Positions 49,845 through 58,479 of a stretch of 64,000 bases of DNA are shown here, one piece after another. Source of the stretch: Fimbriimonas ginsengisoli Gsoil 348 (GTDB lineage: Bacteria; Armatimonadota; Fimbriimonadia; Fimbriimonadales; Fimbriimonadaceae); the NCBI RefSeq assembly GCF_000724625.1, contig NZ_CP007139.1, forward strand, positions 2,046,001 through 2,110,000, read 5' to 3'. The notes beneath the pieces were generated by a model that had not been told where the DNA came from, did not search any database, and saw only the letters and a program-made list of their open reading frames with translations. Both the position numbers and the translations under genes were made by a program. The number at the start of each line of letters is the position of its first letter. Within the stretch, counting starts at the first letter, position 1.

Positions 49845-51296
49845 GTGCCCGAACGAAAGCGTTGGCCCGTGGTCTGGCTGTTCGCCCTGCTTCCGTTGCT
49901 CGGATGGTGGGCGTATGGGCTATTGGACTTGGACGAAGGGTTTTACGGCGCGATCACCGCCGAGATGAACCGGCGAGGCGAGTGGATCACGCCGTTTTAC
50001 AACGGAAAGCCTTGGTTCGAAAAGCCGATCCTTCTCTATTGGCTGGCTAAGCCAAGCCTGGCGCTTTTCGGGGATCTAATCGGCCCCCGGCTTCCTTCGG
50101 TTTTATGCACTTTTGGCACCTACCTCGTGGTCGCTTGGTTTGCTCGCAAGCGTTTCGGGGTGGCGGCGGCGCAGCTCGCGGTGCTTATTCTTGCCGGCTC
50201 GCTCCTTGTGGTCGGCGCGGGACGGATGATGCTGACGGACCCGCCGCTCGTTCTCTGCCTTACGGCGGCGATGTTGACGTTCTGGGAGTCGCTCGTCGAG
50301 AACCCCCGATGGCGAATCGCCACCGCTGCGCTCATTGGGTTGGCGATCTTGGCCAAGGGGCCGGTTGCCGCGATCCTTTTTCTCTTAATCGCCGGGTGGA
50401 CTTACTGGCGCGAGCCGACGCTTCGACCCCGCTTCCGCGGCTACTGGTTGGCGGGGGGTGCGTGCATGCTCCTGATTATCGCGAGCTGGTACGTGCCCGC
50501 TTACCTCGCGAACGGAAAGCTGTTCGTCGATAAATTCCTGATCGAGCAAAACATCGGCCGGTTTACCGGTGGCGACGCCGCCCATACACTGGGAATCGCC
50601 AGCTTGCCGCTCTATGTTCCGATCCTGTTTTTGGGGATGATCCCGTGGTCGATCTGGATCTGGGGCGCTTGGCCTCGATGGCCGCAGACGCCCGCGCCCG
50701 ATTCGCCGGTCGCTCAGGAGGATCTTGGGGACGCCTCTCGCCGATATTTGGCCGCCTGGGGAGCGATCGTTTTTGTCTTCTTCAGCATCAGCGGGGCCAA
50801 GCTTCCTCACTACATCCTGCCCGTCTTTCCTCCGTTCGCAATTCTCGTAGGCATCTATCTCCAAGATCGGGCTTGGGCGTACCGGCTGGGGCTCGCGATG
50901 TGCGCGGCGATGTGTCTTATCGCAAATGGCGTCTTCATCGCCTGGTACCGGATTAGCGGGCAAGCCGAAGCGCATGCCCTCATCCGGTACGTGCGGCAAG
51001 CGGGCGGCGATGTCGCGCTCTACCAGCTCGGCCGACGGAATAAAGAGCTCGGCACCGGGAAGCCGAAGCTCCAGGAAACCAGCCTTCCATCTTTGCTGCT
51101 CTACTTGGACAAAAACGCTTTGGACACCGACAACTTCGGCGAAATTCTGTCTCATCGGGGGCCGATTCTGGTCTTCACCCGGGCGAATCGAGTCCGAATC
51201 GAGGACTTCGCCACCGCCGCCAAGGCTGGGCGTCGTTTGGAAGAGCTTTTCCCGACGGTTAAGTTGGAAAACTTCAAGCTGTATCGGGTCAGATAG
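49845..51296 (+). CDS. PMT/ArnT-family membrane glycosyltransferase
   Basis: A 483-residue polytopic membrane protein with about 11-12 helices. The catalytic acidic pair is in LLDLDEGFYGAITAEM near the start, and ITPFYNGKPWFEKPILLYW is the next family signature. Such enzymes use polyprenyl-phosphate sugars to modify lipid A or proteins in the periplasm. GTG 49845 was chosen because it starts just before the first helix; earlier in-frame starts run through the preceding gene. A soluble C-terminal tail of about 110 residues follows. Confidence 0.88.
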   Translation: MPERKRWPVVWLFALLPLLGWWAYGLLDLDEGFYGAITAEMNRRGEWITPFYNGKPWFEKPILLYWLAKPSLALFGDLIGPRLPSVLCTFGTYLVVAWFARKRFGVAAAQLAVLILAGSLLVVGAGRMMLTDPPLVLCLTAAMLTFWESLVENPRWRIATAALIGLAILAKGPVAAILFLLIAGWTYWREPTLRPRFRGYWLAGGACMLLIIASWYVPAYLANGKLFVDKFLIEQNIGRFTGGDAAHTLGIASLPLYVPILFLGMIPWSIWIWGAWPRWPQTPAPDSPVAQEDLGDASRRYLAAWGAIVFVFFSISGAKLPHYILPVFPPFAILVGIYLQDRAWAYRLGLAMCAAMCLIANGVFIAWYRISGQAEAHALIRYVRQAGGDVALYQLGRRNKELGTGKPKLQETSLPSLLLYLDKNALDTDNFGEILSHRGPILVFTRANRVRIEDFATAAKAGRRLEELFPTVKLENFKLYRVR

Positions 51297-51371
51297 GAAC
51301 TTAAAGGTCGTCGCTGGTTTGGTCTTCTTCGCCGCGAGCGATAGCTGGCTCCGGAGCATTCTGATGCCGCG

Positions 51372-51377
51372 TACACT
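51372..51377 (+). promoter_or_regulatory. -10 hexamer of a leaderless transcript (PhyH gene)
   Basis: TACACT, 6 nt before the ATG at 51384. Confidence 0.45.
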
Positions 51378-51383
51378 AAGACC

Positions 51384-52214
51384 ATGTCGACCGTGGACGT
51401 TCGCCAGCTTCCCGACCTCAGCTCCGATTACCCGCTCAGCCCGGCCCAGATCGCGCAGTATCGCGAAACGGGGCACATCCTGCTTCGGGGCGTATGCACT
51501 CCCGAGGAGGCGAGGGTCTATCGCGAGGTCATTCTCGACGCCACTATGCGCAACAACCGGGAGACCCGGCCGCTGGAGGAGCGCGATACGTACGGCAAGG
51601 CGTTTCTGCAGGTAATGAACCTGTGGTCCGGCGACGAAGGGGTTAAAAAGTTCACCCTCGCCCGGCGGTTCGGGCACATCGCGGCGCAACTAATGGAAGT
51701 CGACCGGGTTCGGCTTTACCACGACCAGGCGCTCTTTAAGGAGCCCGGCGGCGGGCACACGCCCTGGCACCAAGATCAGTTCTACTGGCCGCTCGACACT
51801 CCATCTACCGTGACGATGTGGATGCCGTTGGTGGACATCGACGCGACGATGGGTTCGATGAGCTTCGCCGACGCGAGCAACGCCAACGGCTTCATTCCGA
51901 CCCCGAACGAGATCTCCGACGAGAGCGAACAGTTCTTCGGCGATTACGTAGCGGAGAAGGGGTTCAAAGTCTCGGGCGGCGGGGCGATGGCGGCCGGCGA
52001 CGCCACTTTCCACTCCGGCTGGTGCCTCCACCGGGCGCCGGGAAACACAACGCAGCGGGTGCGCGAGGTGATGACGGTGATTTATTACCCGGACGGAACC
52101 CGGATTGCCGAGCCGAAGAACGAGTTTCAAAAGGCGGATCACCAGGTATGGCTGAACTCCATCGCCGCCGGACAGGTGGCCGACGGTCCGCTAAATCCTG
52201 TTGTGTATCTGTAG
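51384..52214 (+). CDS. Phytanoyl-CoA dioxygenase (PhyH) family oxygenase
   Basis: A 276-residue Fe(II)/2-oxoglutarate oxygenase. The facial triad is visible: HQD in TPWHQDQFYW (about 131-133) and the distal His in FHSGWCLHRAPGN, with an Arg further on to bind 2-oxoglutarate. Substrate unknown; relatives hydroxylate small metabolites or halogenate. The adjacent 52234 gene is not related. A TACACT hexamer before the ATG suggests a leaderless mRNA. Confidence 0.9.
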   Translation: MSTVDVRQLPDLSSDYPLSPAQIAQYRETGHILLRGVCTPEEARVYREVILDATMRNNRETRPLEERDTYGKAFLQVMNLWSGDEGVKKFTLARRFGHIAAQLMEVDRVRLYHDQALFKEPGGGHTPWHQDQFYWPLDTPSTVTMWMPLVDIDATMGSMSFADASNANGFIPTPNEISDESEQFFGDYVAEKGFKVSGGGAMAAGDATFHSGWCLHRAPGNTTQRVREVMTVIYYPDGTRIAEPKNEFQKADHQVWLNSIAAGQVADGPLNPVVYL

Positions 52215-52233
52215 CTTGGAACGTATAAACAGC

Positions 52234-52836
52234 ATGACCCCGGTTTTTGTCGCCCTTCTACTCGCCCAGGGAACCAAGAAGCCGCCCCCTGTGGACGTCT
52301 GGTCCCCGCCCACTCCGCGGGTTTTCGCAGCTTGGAACGGCCAGTTCGCCTTCAAAGTGTTGCCGACGGAGCAAGGGACGAAGGCGATTGGCTACCTCTT
52401 CTCCGTGGACGGCGATGGTAGCGAGCACGAGATTTGGAAGCGGGCGCTGGAGTGCGTTCCGGTCGAGGTGTACGTGTCCGACGCGGGACAGGTCGCGACG
52501 ATCGACGAGTGGGGCGGCCGCGGGAAGAAGCATTCGCTGGTGACATACGACGCCAAGGGGAAGACCACATCGGACCGGTCGCTCCGCGACCTTTTCCCGC
52601 GGATGGATCCCAAGCGGGAGGCGTTCATCCTTCAGACACCGTCCTCGTTCCAATGGATGATTCAGGCCCAGGCCGGCTTTTACATCCCCGGCAATACCCG
52701 GTTTTCGCCGGTTGGCCTTTTCGATCAGGATCTGAAGACGGGGGGTAGGCAGGTGTTCTGGATCAAAACGTTCTGGGGCGACCTGCTACGCTTCGACCCC
52801 GACACCGGCAAAGAGCTGGACCGGAAGCAGGTGTAG
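52234..52836 (+). CDS. Exported protein of unknown function, 200 residues
   Basis: Begins with a short signal-like stretch (MTPVFVALLLAQG) followed by a Lys/Pro linker. The body is beta-rich (FAFKVLPTEQGTKAIGYLFSVDG, VEVYVSDAGQVATIDEWGG), like the two propeller-type secreted proteins near 44 kb. No family named. It ends 24 bp before the convergent ATPase gene. Confidence 0.6.
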   Translation: MTPVFVALLLAQGTKKPPPVDVWSPPTPRVFAAWNGQFAFKVLPTEQGTKAIGYLFSVDGDGSEHEIWKRALECVPVEVYVSDAGQVATIDEWGGRGKKHSLVTYDAKGKTTSDRSLRDLFPRMDPKREAFILQTPSSFQWMIQAQAGFYIPGNTRFSPVGLFDQDLKTGGRQVFWIKTFWGDLLRFDPDTGKELDRKQV

Positions 52837-52860
52837 GGGCACGGCTGGGCGTCCGTGCCG

Positions 52861-53616
52861 CTATTCGATCAGGTGGCGGAGGAACGACTCGGGGCGGTCT
52901 AAGAAAGACTTGGTTATCTGGTAATGCTCGGTCTCTTTGTAGGTCGTTTCGCGGATCCCGAACTCTCCCATTTCGTAGATAAGCGCGTCCGGGTAGGACA
53001 TCAGGATCGGGGAGTGAGTGGCGATCAGGAATTGGCAGCCGCTGCGGACGAGCCAGTCGACCTCCTTCAACAGCGTAAGTTGGCGAGTAGGGGAGAGCGC
53101 GGCCTCGGGCTCATCGAGGAGGAAGATGCTCTCGCTCCGCATTCGGTTCTGAACGATCGCGAGGAACGCCTCGCCATGGGACCGGGTGTGGAGCGATGCC
53201 TCGCCGTACCAGTCGCGGGCGGATGGGTCGGCTTTTTCGCGCCGGTCGAGGTCGCTGGCGAGATCGAACACCGTCTCCGCGCGGAGGAAGAACCGGTCGG
53301 CCGCGCGACGATTCCGGCTGGAGTTGATTCGCAGCGCGTCGTGCAATCCCCCGTCCGGAGGACGGTGATTCAGGCCGGGGCCCGCCTCGCCGCCTCCCTC
53401 GTCGAATCCCAATCGCACGGCGATTCCTTCGATCAGGGTCGATTTTCCGGCTCCGTTTTCCCCAATGAAAAACGTTACGGCGGGGTGGAGCTTAAGCCGG
53501 GTCAAGCCCTGAACTGCGGGGAGCGAGAACGGGTAACGGTCGAAGGAGGGGACCCGCTCGCGGGCCAGCTCGATGGAGTGGATAAACGGTTCGCGGTCGG
53601 TAGGCCTCGGTCGCAC
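52861..53616 (-). CDS. AAA/ABC-type ATPase (predicted DNA-metabolism or transport ATPase)
   Basis: A 251-residue ATPase: Walker A is FIGENGAGKSTLIE (about 50), Walker B is SIFLLDEPEAAL (about 170) and the switch His is LIATHSPILM. Instead of a membrane domain it has an insert between them rich in Asp and Arg. This layout is that of small ABC/AAA ATPases often annotated as AAA_21/SbcC-like; function unknown. GTG start. The cupin gene lies upstream on the same strand, 6 bp away. Confidence 0.85.
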   Translation of the reverse strand: MRPRPTDREPFIHSIELARERVPSFDRYPFSLPAVQGLTRLKLHPAVTFFIGENGAGKSTLIEGIAVRLGFDEGGGEAGPGLNHRPPDGGLHDALRINSSRNRRAADRFFLRAETVFDLASDLDRREKADPSARDWYGEASLHTRSHGEAFLAIVQNRMRSESIFLLDEPEAALSPTRQLTLLKEVDWLVRSGCQFLIATHSPILMSYPDALIYEMGEFGIRETTYKETEHYQITKSFLDRPESFLRHLIE

Positions 53617-53622
53617 GGTGGG

Positions 53623-54045
53623 TTAACCTACCACGGTCATGCCGAAAGATTGAGCGAGTCGCCGGAGCGCTTCGGCGTCTTTCGACGGATCGAGGTGGAC
53701 CCGCTGGCGGAAGTACCCTTCGAAGCCGGCGGGAGTCACCCAGGCAACGAACGATGCGTCGGTTTCGCCTACGTTGACGAACCGGTGGTGAACGCCGCGC
53801 GGGATCGATAGGAACCCACCCGCGCTCAACCGCCGAACTTCGCCGGCGAGGGTCCACTCGAATTCGCCGCTTAGCACCAGCGCCGCCTCGTCGGCATCCT
53901 CGTGGAGATGGAGAGGAGGCCCCGATCCCGGCGGGACGGTTTGAATCCAAACCCCGACCGGATCCCCTTCGAGAAGGAGGCGGACGGAGCCGCCAACCCC
54001 GGAGACGACCTCCCCTTCTTGGGAGGAAAGGATCTTAGCTGTCAT
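53623..54045 (-). CDS. Cupin-domain protein
   Basis: A 140-residue single cupin. Metal ligands are in the HLHEDADE segment (His-x-His then Glu) and the second-motif His in RGVHHRFVN. Cupins of this kind bind metal and small ligands; function unknown. TAGCAT lies 6 nt before the ATG. Its stop is 6 bp from the ATPase start, so the two may be co-transcribed. Confidence 0.88.
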   Translation of the reverse strand: MTAKILSSQEGEVVSGVGGSVRLLLEGDPVGVWIQTVPPGSGPPLHLHEDADEAALVLSGEFEWTLAGEVRRLSAGGFLSIPRGVHHRFVNVGETDASFVAWVTPAGFEGYFRQRVHLDPSKDAEALRRLAQSFGMTVVG

Positions 54046-54051
54046 GGCTAT

Positions 54052-54057
54052 ATGCTA
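54052..54057 (-). promoter_or_regulatory. -10 hexamer of a leaderless transcript (cupin gene)
   Basis: TAGCAT, 6 nt before the ATG at 54045. Confidence 0.4.
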
Positions 54058-54081
54058 GCGGATCAACTCAAGCCTCGATAT

Positions 54082-55728
54082 CTATTCCGATGCGGCGGCC
54101 GAACCTCGGTAGCGGCGGTCGGCGACGCCGGTTCGTTGGCCGGTCTTCGGGTCGACGAAGACGCAGTTGGCGATCCCCTGGCTTCTCGTCGGCGCGAGTC
54201 TGTGGCCGAATCTTCTTAGATCGTCGAGCACGTCATTCGGCAGGAGCTCAGTCGTGAGTTCGTCGGGCATCCATTGGTGGTGAAACCGGGGGGCGCGGAC
54301 CGCTTCGACTGGGCTCATGCCGAGGTCGGCCCGGTTCAGGAAGACTTCCAGCACGGTGTTGATGATCGTCGGTCCGCCGGGGCTGCCGAGGACCATCTCC
54401 AACTTGCCGCGGCTGAGGACGATCGTGGGGGTCATCGAGGAGAGCGGCCGTTTGTTGGGCGCGATCGCGTTCCGCTCCCCTTGGATCAGGCCGAACATGT
54501 TGGGGCTTCCCGGCTTGGCGGCGAAATCGTCCATCTCGTTGTTCAGCAGGAACCCCGCCCCTTCCACCGTGTCGGCGCAGCCGAAGGAGCCGTTTAGCGT
54601 GTAGGTGTTGGCGACGGCGTTTCCGGCCGCGTCGACCACGCTGAAGTGGGTCGTCTCCCGGTGCTCTCCCGGCAGCCAGCGACCCGGCTTGATATCGACG
54701 CTCCGGCTGGCCTTCTGAGGGTCGATTTCATTCCGGAATTTCGCCGCGTAGTTCTTGGCGATCAACTTGGACACCGGAACCCGAACGAAATCGGGATCGC
54801 CCATCAGCTCCGACCGATCCGCGAACGCGCGGCGCATCGCCTCCGTCGTGACATGGATCCGGTTTGCCGGGCTCATCTTGCGCGGATAACCTTCGAGGAT
54901 GTTCAGCATCTCGATGACCGCCACCCCACCGGAGCTGGGCGGTGGCGAGGTCATGACCTCACGCCCTCGGTAAGTTCCGACCAGGGGCTTTCGAATCCGG
55001 ACGTGGTAGGCCGCCAGATCGGTGCGGTCGATGATCCCACCGTGCGATCGCATGTGGATGGCGATGAGGTCGGCGGTATGCCCCTGGTAGAACTCGCGGG
55101 CGCCCTCCTTCTGTATTCGGCGTAACGTCTCCGCTAGCTGCGGCAGCCGGAGGGTTTCGCCGGCGACGTATGACTTGCCGTCTTTGAAGTACTCCTGGCG
55201 AGTTGCGTCGAATTTCGTGAGTCGATCGGCGTCGTGTTCGAGCGCCGAGGCCTGGGACCGGCTCAACGGGAACCCGCGCTCGGCAAGCTCGACGGCCGGC
55301 TCGACGAGGTCTCGCCACGGAAGCTTGCCGAAGCGGTGGCTTGCCTCTCCCATTCCGGCCACCGTTCCCGGCACGCCCGCCGCGAGCGGGCCGAGCGTGG
55401 AGGCGCCATTGCGCAACGAGCCATCGGGCGCAAGATACATGTTCCTCGATGCCTTCCGGGGGGCTTCCTCACGGTAATCGAGGAATACCTTGCGGCCATC
55501 GGTCATGCGGACGAGCATGAATCCACCACCACCGATGTTGCCCGCGGTCGGCTCCACGACCGCCAGTGCGAGCGCGGTCGCCACCGCCGCGTCCACGGCA
55601 TTCCCGCCCTTACGCAGGATGCTCGCCCCCGCCTGGGCGGCCAGCGGCTCGTCGCATACGACGACCCCATTGCGGGTGGTCACGGTTTCCGAGTCGGCGA
55701 TGGCGAGGATCGCAAGTACGGCAAGCAT
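54082..55728 (-). CDS. ggt: Gamma-glutamyltransferase
   Basis: A 548-residue gamma-glutamyltranspeptidase, which hydrolyses or transfers the gamma-glutamyl group of glutathione in the periplasm and self-cleaves to give two chains. The nucleophilic Thr lies in HRETTHFSVVDAAGN (about 362) where autoprocessing occurs; GNIGGGGFMLV and SPGGPTIINTVL are substrate-site signatures. ATG 55728 gives a signal-like start (MLAVLAILAIADS); a longer in-frame start adds a basic leader. TAAGAT lies 7 nt upstream. Confidence 0.94.
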   Translation of the reverse strand: MLAVLAILAIADSETVTTRNGVVVCDEPLAAQAGASILRKGGNAVDAAVATALALAVVEPTAGNIGGGGFMLVRMTDGRKVFLDYREEAPRKASRNMYLAPDGSLRNGASTLGPLAAGVPGTVAGMGEASHRFGKLPWRDLVEPAVELAERGFPLSRSQASALEHDADRLTKFDATRQEYFKDGKSYVAGETLRLPQLAETLRRIQKEGAREFYQGHTADLIAIHMRSHGGIIDRTDLAAYHVRIRKPLVGTYRGREVMTSPPPSSGGVAVIEMLNILEGYPRKMSPANRIHVTTEAMRRAFADRSELMGDPDFVRVPVSKLIAKNYAAKFRNEIDPQKASRSVDIKPGRWLPGEHRETTHFSVVDAAGNAVANTYTLNGSFGCADTVEGAGFLLNNEMDDFAAKPGSPNMFGLIQGERNAIAPNKRPLSSMTPTIVLSRGKLEMVLGSPGGPTIINTVLEVFLNRADLGMSPVEAVRAPRFHHQWMPDELTTELLPNDVLDDLRRFGHRLAPTRSQGIANCVFVDPKTGQRTGVADRRYRGSAAASE

Positions 55729-55735
55729 CCCTACG

Positions 55736-55741
55736 ATCTTA
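55736..55741 (-). promoter_or_regulatory. -10 hexamer of a leaderless transcript (ggt)
   Basis: TAAGAT, 7 nt before the ATG at 55728. Confidence 0.4.
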
Positions 55742-55767
55742 CAGCGGCCCGAGCTACTCGCGGCGGG

Positions 55768-55876
55768 CGGCACACGTAGGTGCCGGCTACACGCGCTGCG
55801 CGCGTAAAAAAACGGGTCCATGCATTGGCGCCGCCCTCTACGGCGGAGCCGTGTAGACGGCACCTACGTGTGCCGC
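55768..55876. repeat. REP-like inverted repeat upstream of the transposase
   Basis: GCGGCACACGTAGGTGCCGG (55768) pairs with its reverse at 55849-55876; the arms match over about 27 bp with one mismatch. Between them are a short A-run and a further CGCCGCC/GGCGG stem. The right arm ends 24 bp before the transposase start. Confidence 0.8.
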
Positions 55877-55900
55877 GACTGTGTCTCGTATGATTGCAAC

Positions 55901-56396
55901 GTGCAGCAACCGATCCGTGCGAAGAAACACCGTTTGCCGGAGGCTGCCTATATTGGCGAGAAAACCGTCCACATCACGGCGAACGTGGAGCATCGCCGAC
56001 CGCTGTTCACCGATCCCGCGGTCGTCCAGGCATTCCTCGAAATACTGCGAGCCTGTTCTGCGGCGGAACGATGTTTGGTGCCTATCTGCTGCTTCATGCC
56101 CGACCATCTGCACCTATTGATGCAAGGCACAAGTGCGAACAGCCGGCCGAAGGCGGCGACGGACGCCTTTAAAGGCCGCTCTGGACATTGGCTGCTGCAG
56201 AACCGGCCGAACTGGAATTGGCAGGAAAGCTATTACGACACGAATCGTTCGGCGAGGCGAAGATTGGAAGCGGAAGGCGTTTTACATTTTTCAAAACCCC
56301 ATGAGGCGGGGAATCGTGGTCGATCCGTACGAATATCCTTTCACCGGGAGCATAGGATACGACCTTGTCGAGATGTTGCACGAGATTTCGTGGTGA
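55901..56396 (+). pseudogene. REP-associated tyrosine transposase (RAYT), frameshifted
   Basis: A Y1 transposase of the RAYT type. GTG 55901 starts an N-terminal part with the HUH pair in FMPDHLHLLM and the catalytic Tyr in WQESYYD. The frame then fails: the family's C-terminal segment continues one base later, as RIVRRGEDWKRKAFYIFQNP then MRRGIVVDPYEYPF, to a stop at 56396. The shift lies between about 56230 and 56255, with no homopolymer there. Expected length about 165 residues. RAYTs mobilise the REP repeats that flank them, and matching repeats flank this one on both sides. It looks recently disabled. Confidence 0.8.
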
Positions 56397-56404
56397 CAGA
56401 TATG

Positions 56405-56526
56405 GCTTCGCCGGGCGGCACACGTAGGCGACGGCTACACGGCTTCGCCGTGCGGCACACGTAGGTGCCGGTTACACGGCTTCGCCGTAGCCGAAGTAAT
56501 CTACATTCCCGGCTTCGCCGTAGCCG
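56405..56526. repeat. Direct copies of the REP-like unit downstream of the transposase
   Basis: GCGGCACACGTAGG occurs at 56416 and 56452 in the same orientation as the left arm at 55768, each followed by a CTACACGGCTTCGCCG-type hairpin. CGGCTTCGCCGTAGCCG occurs twice more, up to 13 bp before the HD gene. Confidence 0.75.
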
Positions 56527-56540
56527 GAGTCAAGAAACCT

Positions 56541-57230
56541 ATGGAACCCGTTACCGTCGTTGGACCGAAGATCATCACGCTTAAGGATGTTAAGAACAAT
56601 CCCAAGATCAGAAAGCTGATCGATGGGGCGAACGAGGTGATGAAGGCGATGGGTTATACCGAGCATGGCCACCGCCATGTGGGGGTCGTCTCCGGAATCA
56701 CCGGCTACATTTTGGAGCGGATCTCGGTCCCTGAGCGCACCGTCGAGCTGGGGCAAATCGCGGCGTATCTGCACGACATCGGCAACGTCATCAACCGAGT
56801 CAACCACCCGTTGCACGGGGCCAACATCGCTTTTACGTTGCTCAACGAGATGGGGATGGACATCACCGAGATCGCGCCCGTTCTCGGCGCGATCGGCAAC
56901 CACGAGGAGCTGACCGGAATCCCGATCTCCTCGATGTCGGCCGCACTGATCATCGCGGACAAGAGCGACGTGCACTTCAGCCGGGTTCAGAACCCGCTGA
57001 TCGAGACGTTCGATATTCACGACCGGGTGAACTACGCGGTTCAGCGGAGCCGGGTCGAACTGAAAGACGAGCAGCGCTGCATTGAGTTAATGTTGGAAAT
57101 TGACACGAAGCAGGCTACTCTGATGGAGTATTTCGAGATCTTCCTCAGCCGGATGGTGATGTGCCGGAAATCCGCGGAAGTGCTCGGCTACCGGTTCGCT
57201 CTCAGCATCAACGGCACCTATTTGGAGTGA
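56541..57230 (+). CDS. HD-domain metal-dependent phosphohydrolase
   Basis: A 229-residue HD-domain protein. The metal site is H...HD...D: GHRHVGVV (about 42-45), AYLHDIGNV (HD about 81-82) and GNHEELTG plus IIADKSD further on. HD enzymes usually act on nucleotides or cyclic dinucleotides; specificity unknown. GGAG about 12 nt before the ATG is a weak ribosome-binding site. Its last 23 codons have been duplicated downstream (58408-58476) as the leader of a pilin-like gene. Confidence 0.85.
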   Translation: MEPVTVVGPKIITLKDVKNNPKIRKLIDGANEVMKAMGYTEHGHRHVGVVSGITGYILERISVPERTVELGQIAAYLHDIGNVINRVNHPLHGANIAFTLLNEMGMDITEIAPVLGAIGNHEELTGIPISSMSAALIIADKSDVHFSRVQNPLIETFDIHDRVNYAVQRSRVELKDEQRCIELMLEIDTKQATLMEYFEIFLSRMVMCRKSAEVLGYRFALSINGTYLE

Positions 57231-57233
57231 GTA

Positions 57234-57761
57234 TTGGAAATAACCTACCCCCGGCCCGAAGTTACGCGATCCAAGCCGGCGATTCGGCGGGTGGTGCAGG
57301 TGGTGGTTCTCGGCCTTGTCTTGCTGCTCTTGGCCTCGATCCTTGTACCGGTTAGCGCGGGAGGTGGCGGTTCGCCTAAGACCGCCTGCCTTTCGAACCT
57401 CAAGCAGTTGAGCATGGCGGCTAGCATGTACGCCCAGGATTTCGACCGCTTGCCAAGATTCGGCACATGGATCGAGGATTTGAACCCGTACGACAAGTCC
57501 ACCCAGATCCTGACCTGTCCAGTTCTCAAGGAGCAGGGCAAGCGGTTCGGCTATGGCCTGAACGGTTTGCTTCCGCAGCAAGGCACGGATTTTGAGGACT
57601 GGAACGACACGCCTCTTTTCTTGGAAACGAGTTGGCTCGCGCCTAATGCCTTGGTCTATTCTCCGATTTCGACCACCCGACATGGCGGCGGAGGCTCTGC
57701 GTTTTTTGCGATGGTCACGCGAAGTGGAGGAACGCGGCTGACTTCGAAAGATTGCGCTTGA
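57234..57761 (+). CDS. Pilin-like H-X9-DG protein 1, frameshifted near its end
   Basis: A 175-residue frame starting with TTG, with an N-terminal basic stretch, one membrane helix (about 22-40, VVQVVVLGLVLLLLASILV) and then CLSNLKQLSMAASMYAQDFD, the post-helix signature of pilin-like H-X9-DG proteins. The prepilin GFTLIE leader is absent. At T6 (57702-57707) a -1 shift restores FFCDGHAKW, so H-X9-DG (RHGGGGSAFFCDG), then a tail like its paralogues, ending TGA at 57811. As written the protein ends in AMVTRSGG. GGAGTGAG upstream is also the HD gene's stop region. Confidence 0.7.
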   Translation: MEITYPRPEVTRSKPAIRRVVQVVVLGLVLLLLASILVPVSAGGGGSPKTACLSNLKQLSMAASMYAQDFDRLPRFGTWIEDLNPYDKSTQILTCPVLKEQGKRFGYGLNGLLPQQGTDFEDWNDTPLFLETSWLAPNALVYSPISTTRHGGGGSAFFAMVTRSGGTRLTSKDCA

Positions 57762-57819
57762 TTCCGCCGCAGGCAGGGGTTAAGAGCAAAGAAATTGTCG
57801 GGGCCAATTGAAAGAACCC

Positions 57820-58404
57820 TTGGAATCGCCCTATCCACGAATGAATGTATTGAGGGTAAAGCCGGTTCTGCGGCCTTGGTGGGCCTTGGCGCTTTTGGGC
57901 CTCACTGCCTCGATTCTTGGATTCTTTTTCAATCCGGCGAAGGGAGAACGCTATCAGTTTGAGATGGGTCCGTGGCGTTGCGAATCCAATGCGCACGAGT
58001 TTGTCAGTGCCGCTCTCATCTACCAGAGCGACAACGACGACGCCTTTCCCCCGTCTGCGACCTGGTTAGACGTCTTGCGACCCCTTACCAAGGGAAACGA
58101 TGTAGAGACGTGTCCGAAGGTTCTCGAGACTGGAGGGCGTTATGGCTACGCTATGAACAGGCGCCTGCCACCTCGCTTCGCCCAATTAGAAGCGCCACCA
58201 GAAACACCATTGATCTTGGAAACGGATCTCCTCGTGCCGAACGCAGTGGTCACTCGCGCGGTCCCGGTTGAGCGGCACCACGGCCAAACGTTGGTTTTTT
58301 TCTGCGATGGTCACCATACGTCGCCTAATCGCGCGAATTTCAAGATGCTGCACCTTGACCCCCGAATAACCAATGCCAAACCGATCAAAAAGGTGCCTCA
58401 ATAA
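57820..58404 (+). CDS. Pilin-like H-X9-DG protein 2
   Basis: A 194-residue paralogue starting with TTG, chosen because MESPYPR matches the starts of copies 1 and 3 (MEITYPRP, MDPPYPRL). One membrane helix (about 20-38, ALALLGLTASILGFFF), then the exposed domain with the Tyr/Asp helix ALIYQSDNDDAFPPSATW and H-X9-DG as HHGQTLVFFCDGH. It ends KKVPQ like copy 3. Copy 1, read with a shift, ends 8 bp before this start. Function unknown; single-pass, domain outside. Confidence 0.75.
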   Translation: MESPYPRMNVLRVKPVLRPWWALALLGLTASILGFFFNPAKGERYQFEMGPWRCESNAHEFVSAALIYQSDNDDAFPPSATWLDVLRPLTKGNDVETCPKVLETGGRYGYAMNRRLPPRFAQLEAPPETPLILETDLLVPNAVVTRAVPVERHHGQTLVFFCDGHHTSPNRANFKMLHLDPRITNAKPIKKVPQ

Positions 58405-58407
58405 AGT

Positions 58408-58476
58408 AGACGGAAATCTGCAATTGTGCCCGGTTACAGGTTCGCCCCCAGCATCAGTGGCACGTATCTGGAGTGA
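58408..58476 (+). pseudogene. Duplicated 3' tail of the HD gene, used as a leader
   Basis: Reads RKSAIVPGYRFAPSISGTYLE and stop, against RKSAEVLGYRFALSINGTYLE and stop at the real HD gene end. TCTGGAGTGAG with the following TTG keeps the HD gene's stop region as the ribosome-binding site of copy 3. The start of another copy, GTAGACGGAAATCT, lies at 59060 after copy 3. Confidence 0.8.
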
Positions 58477-58479
58477 GAC

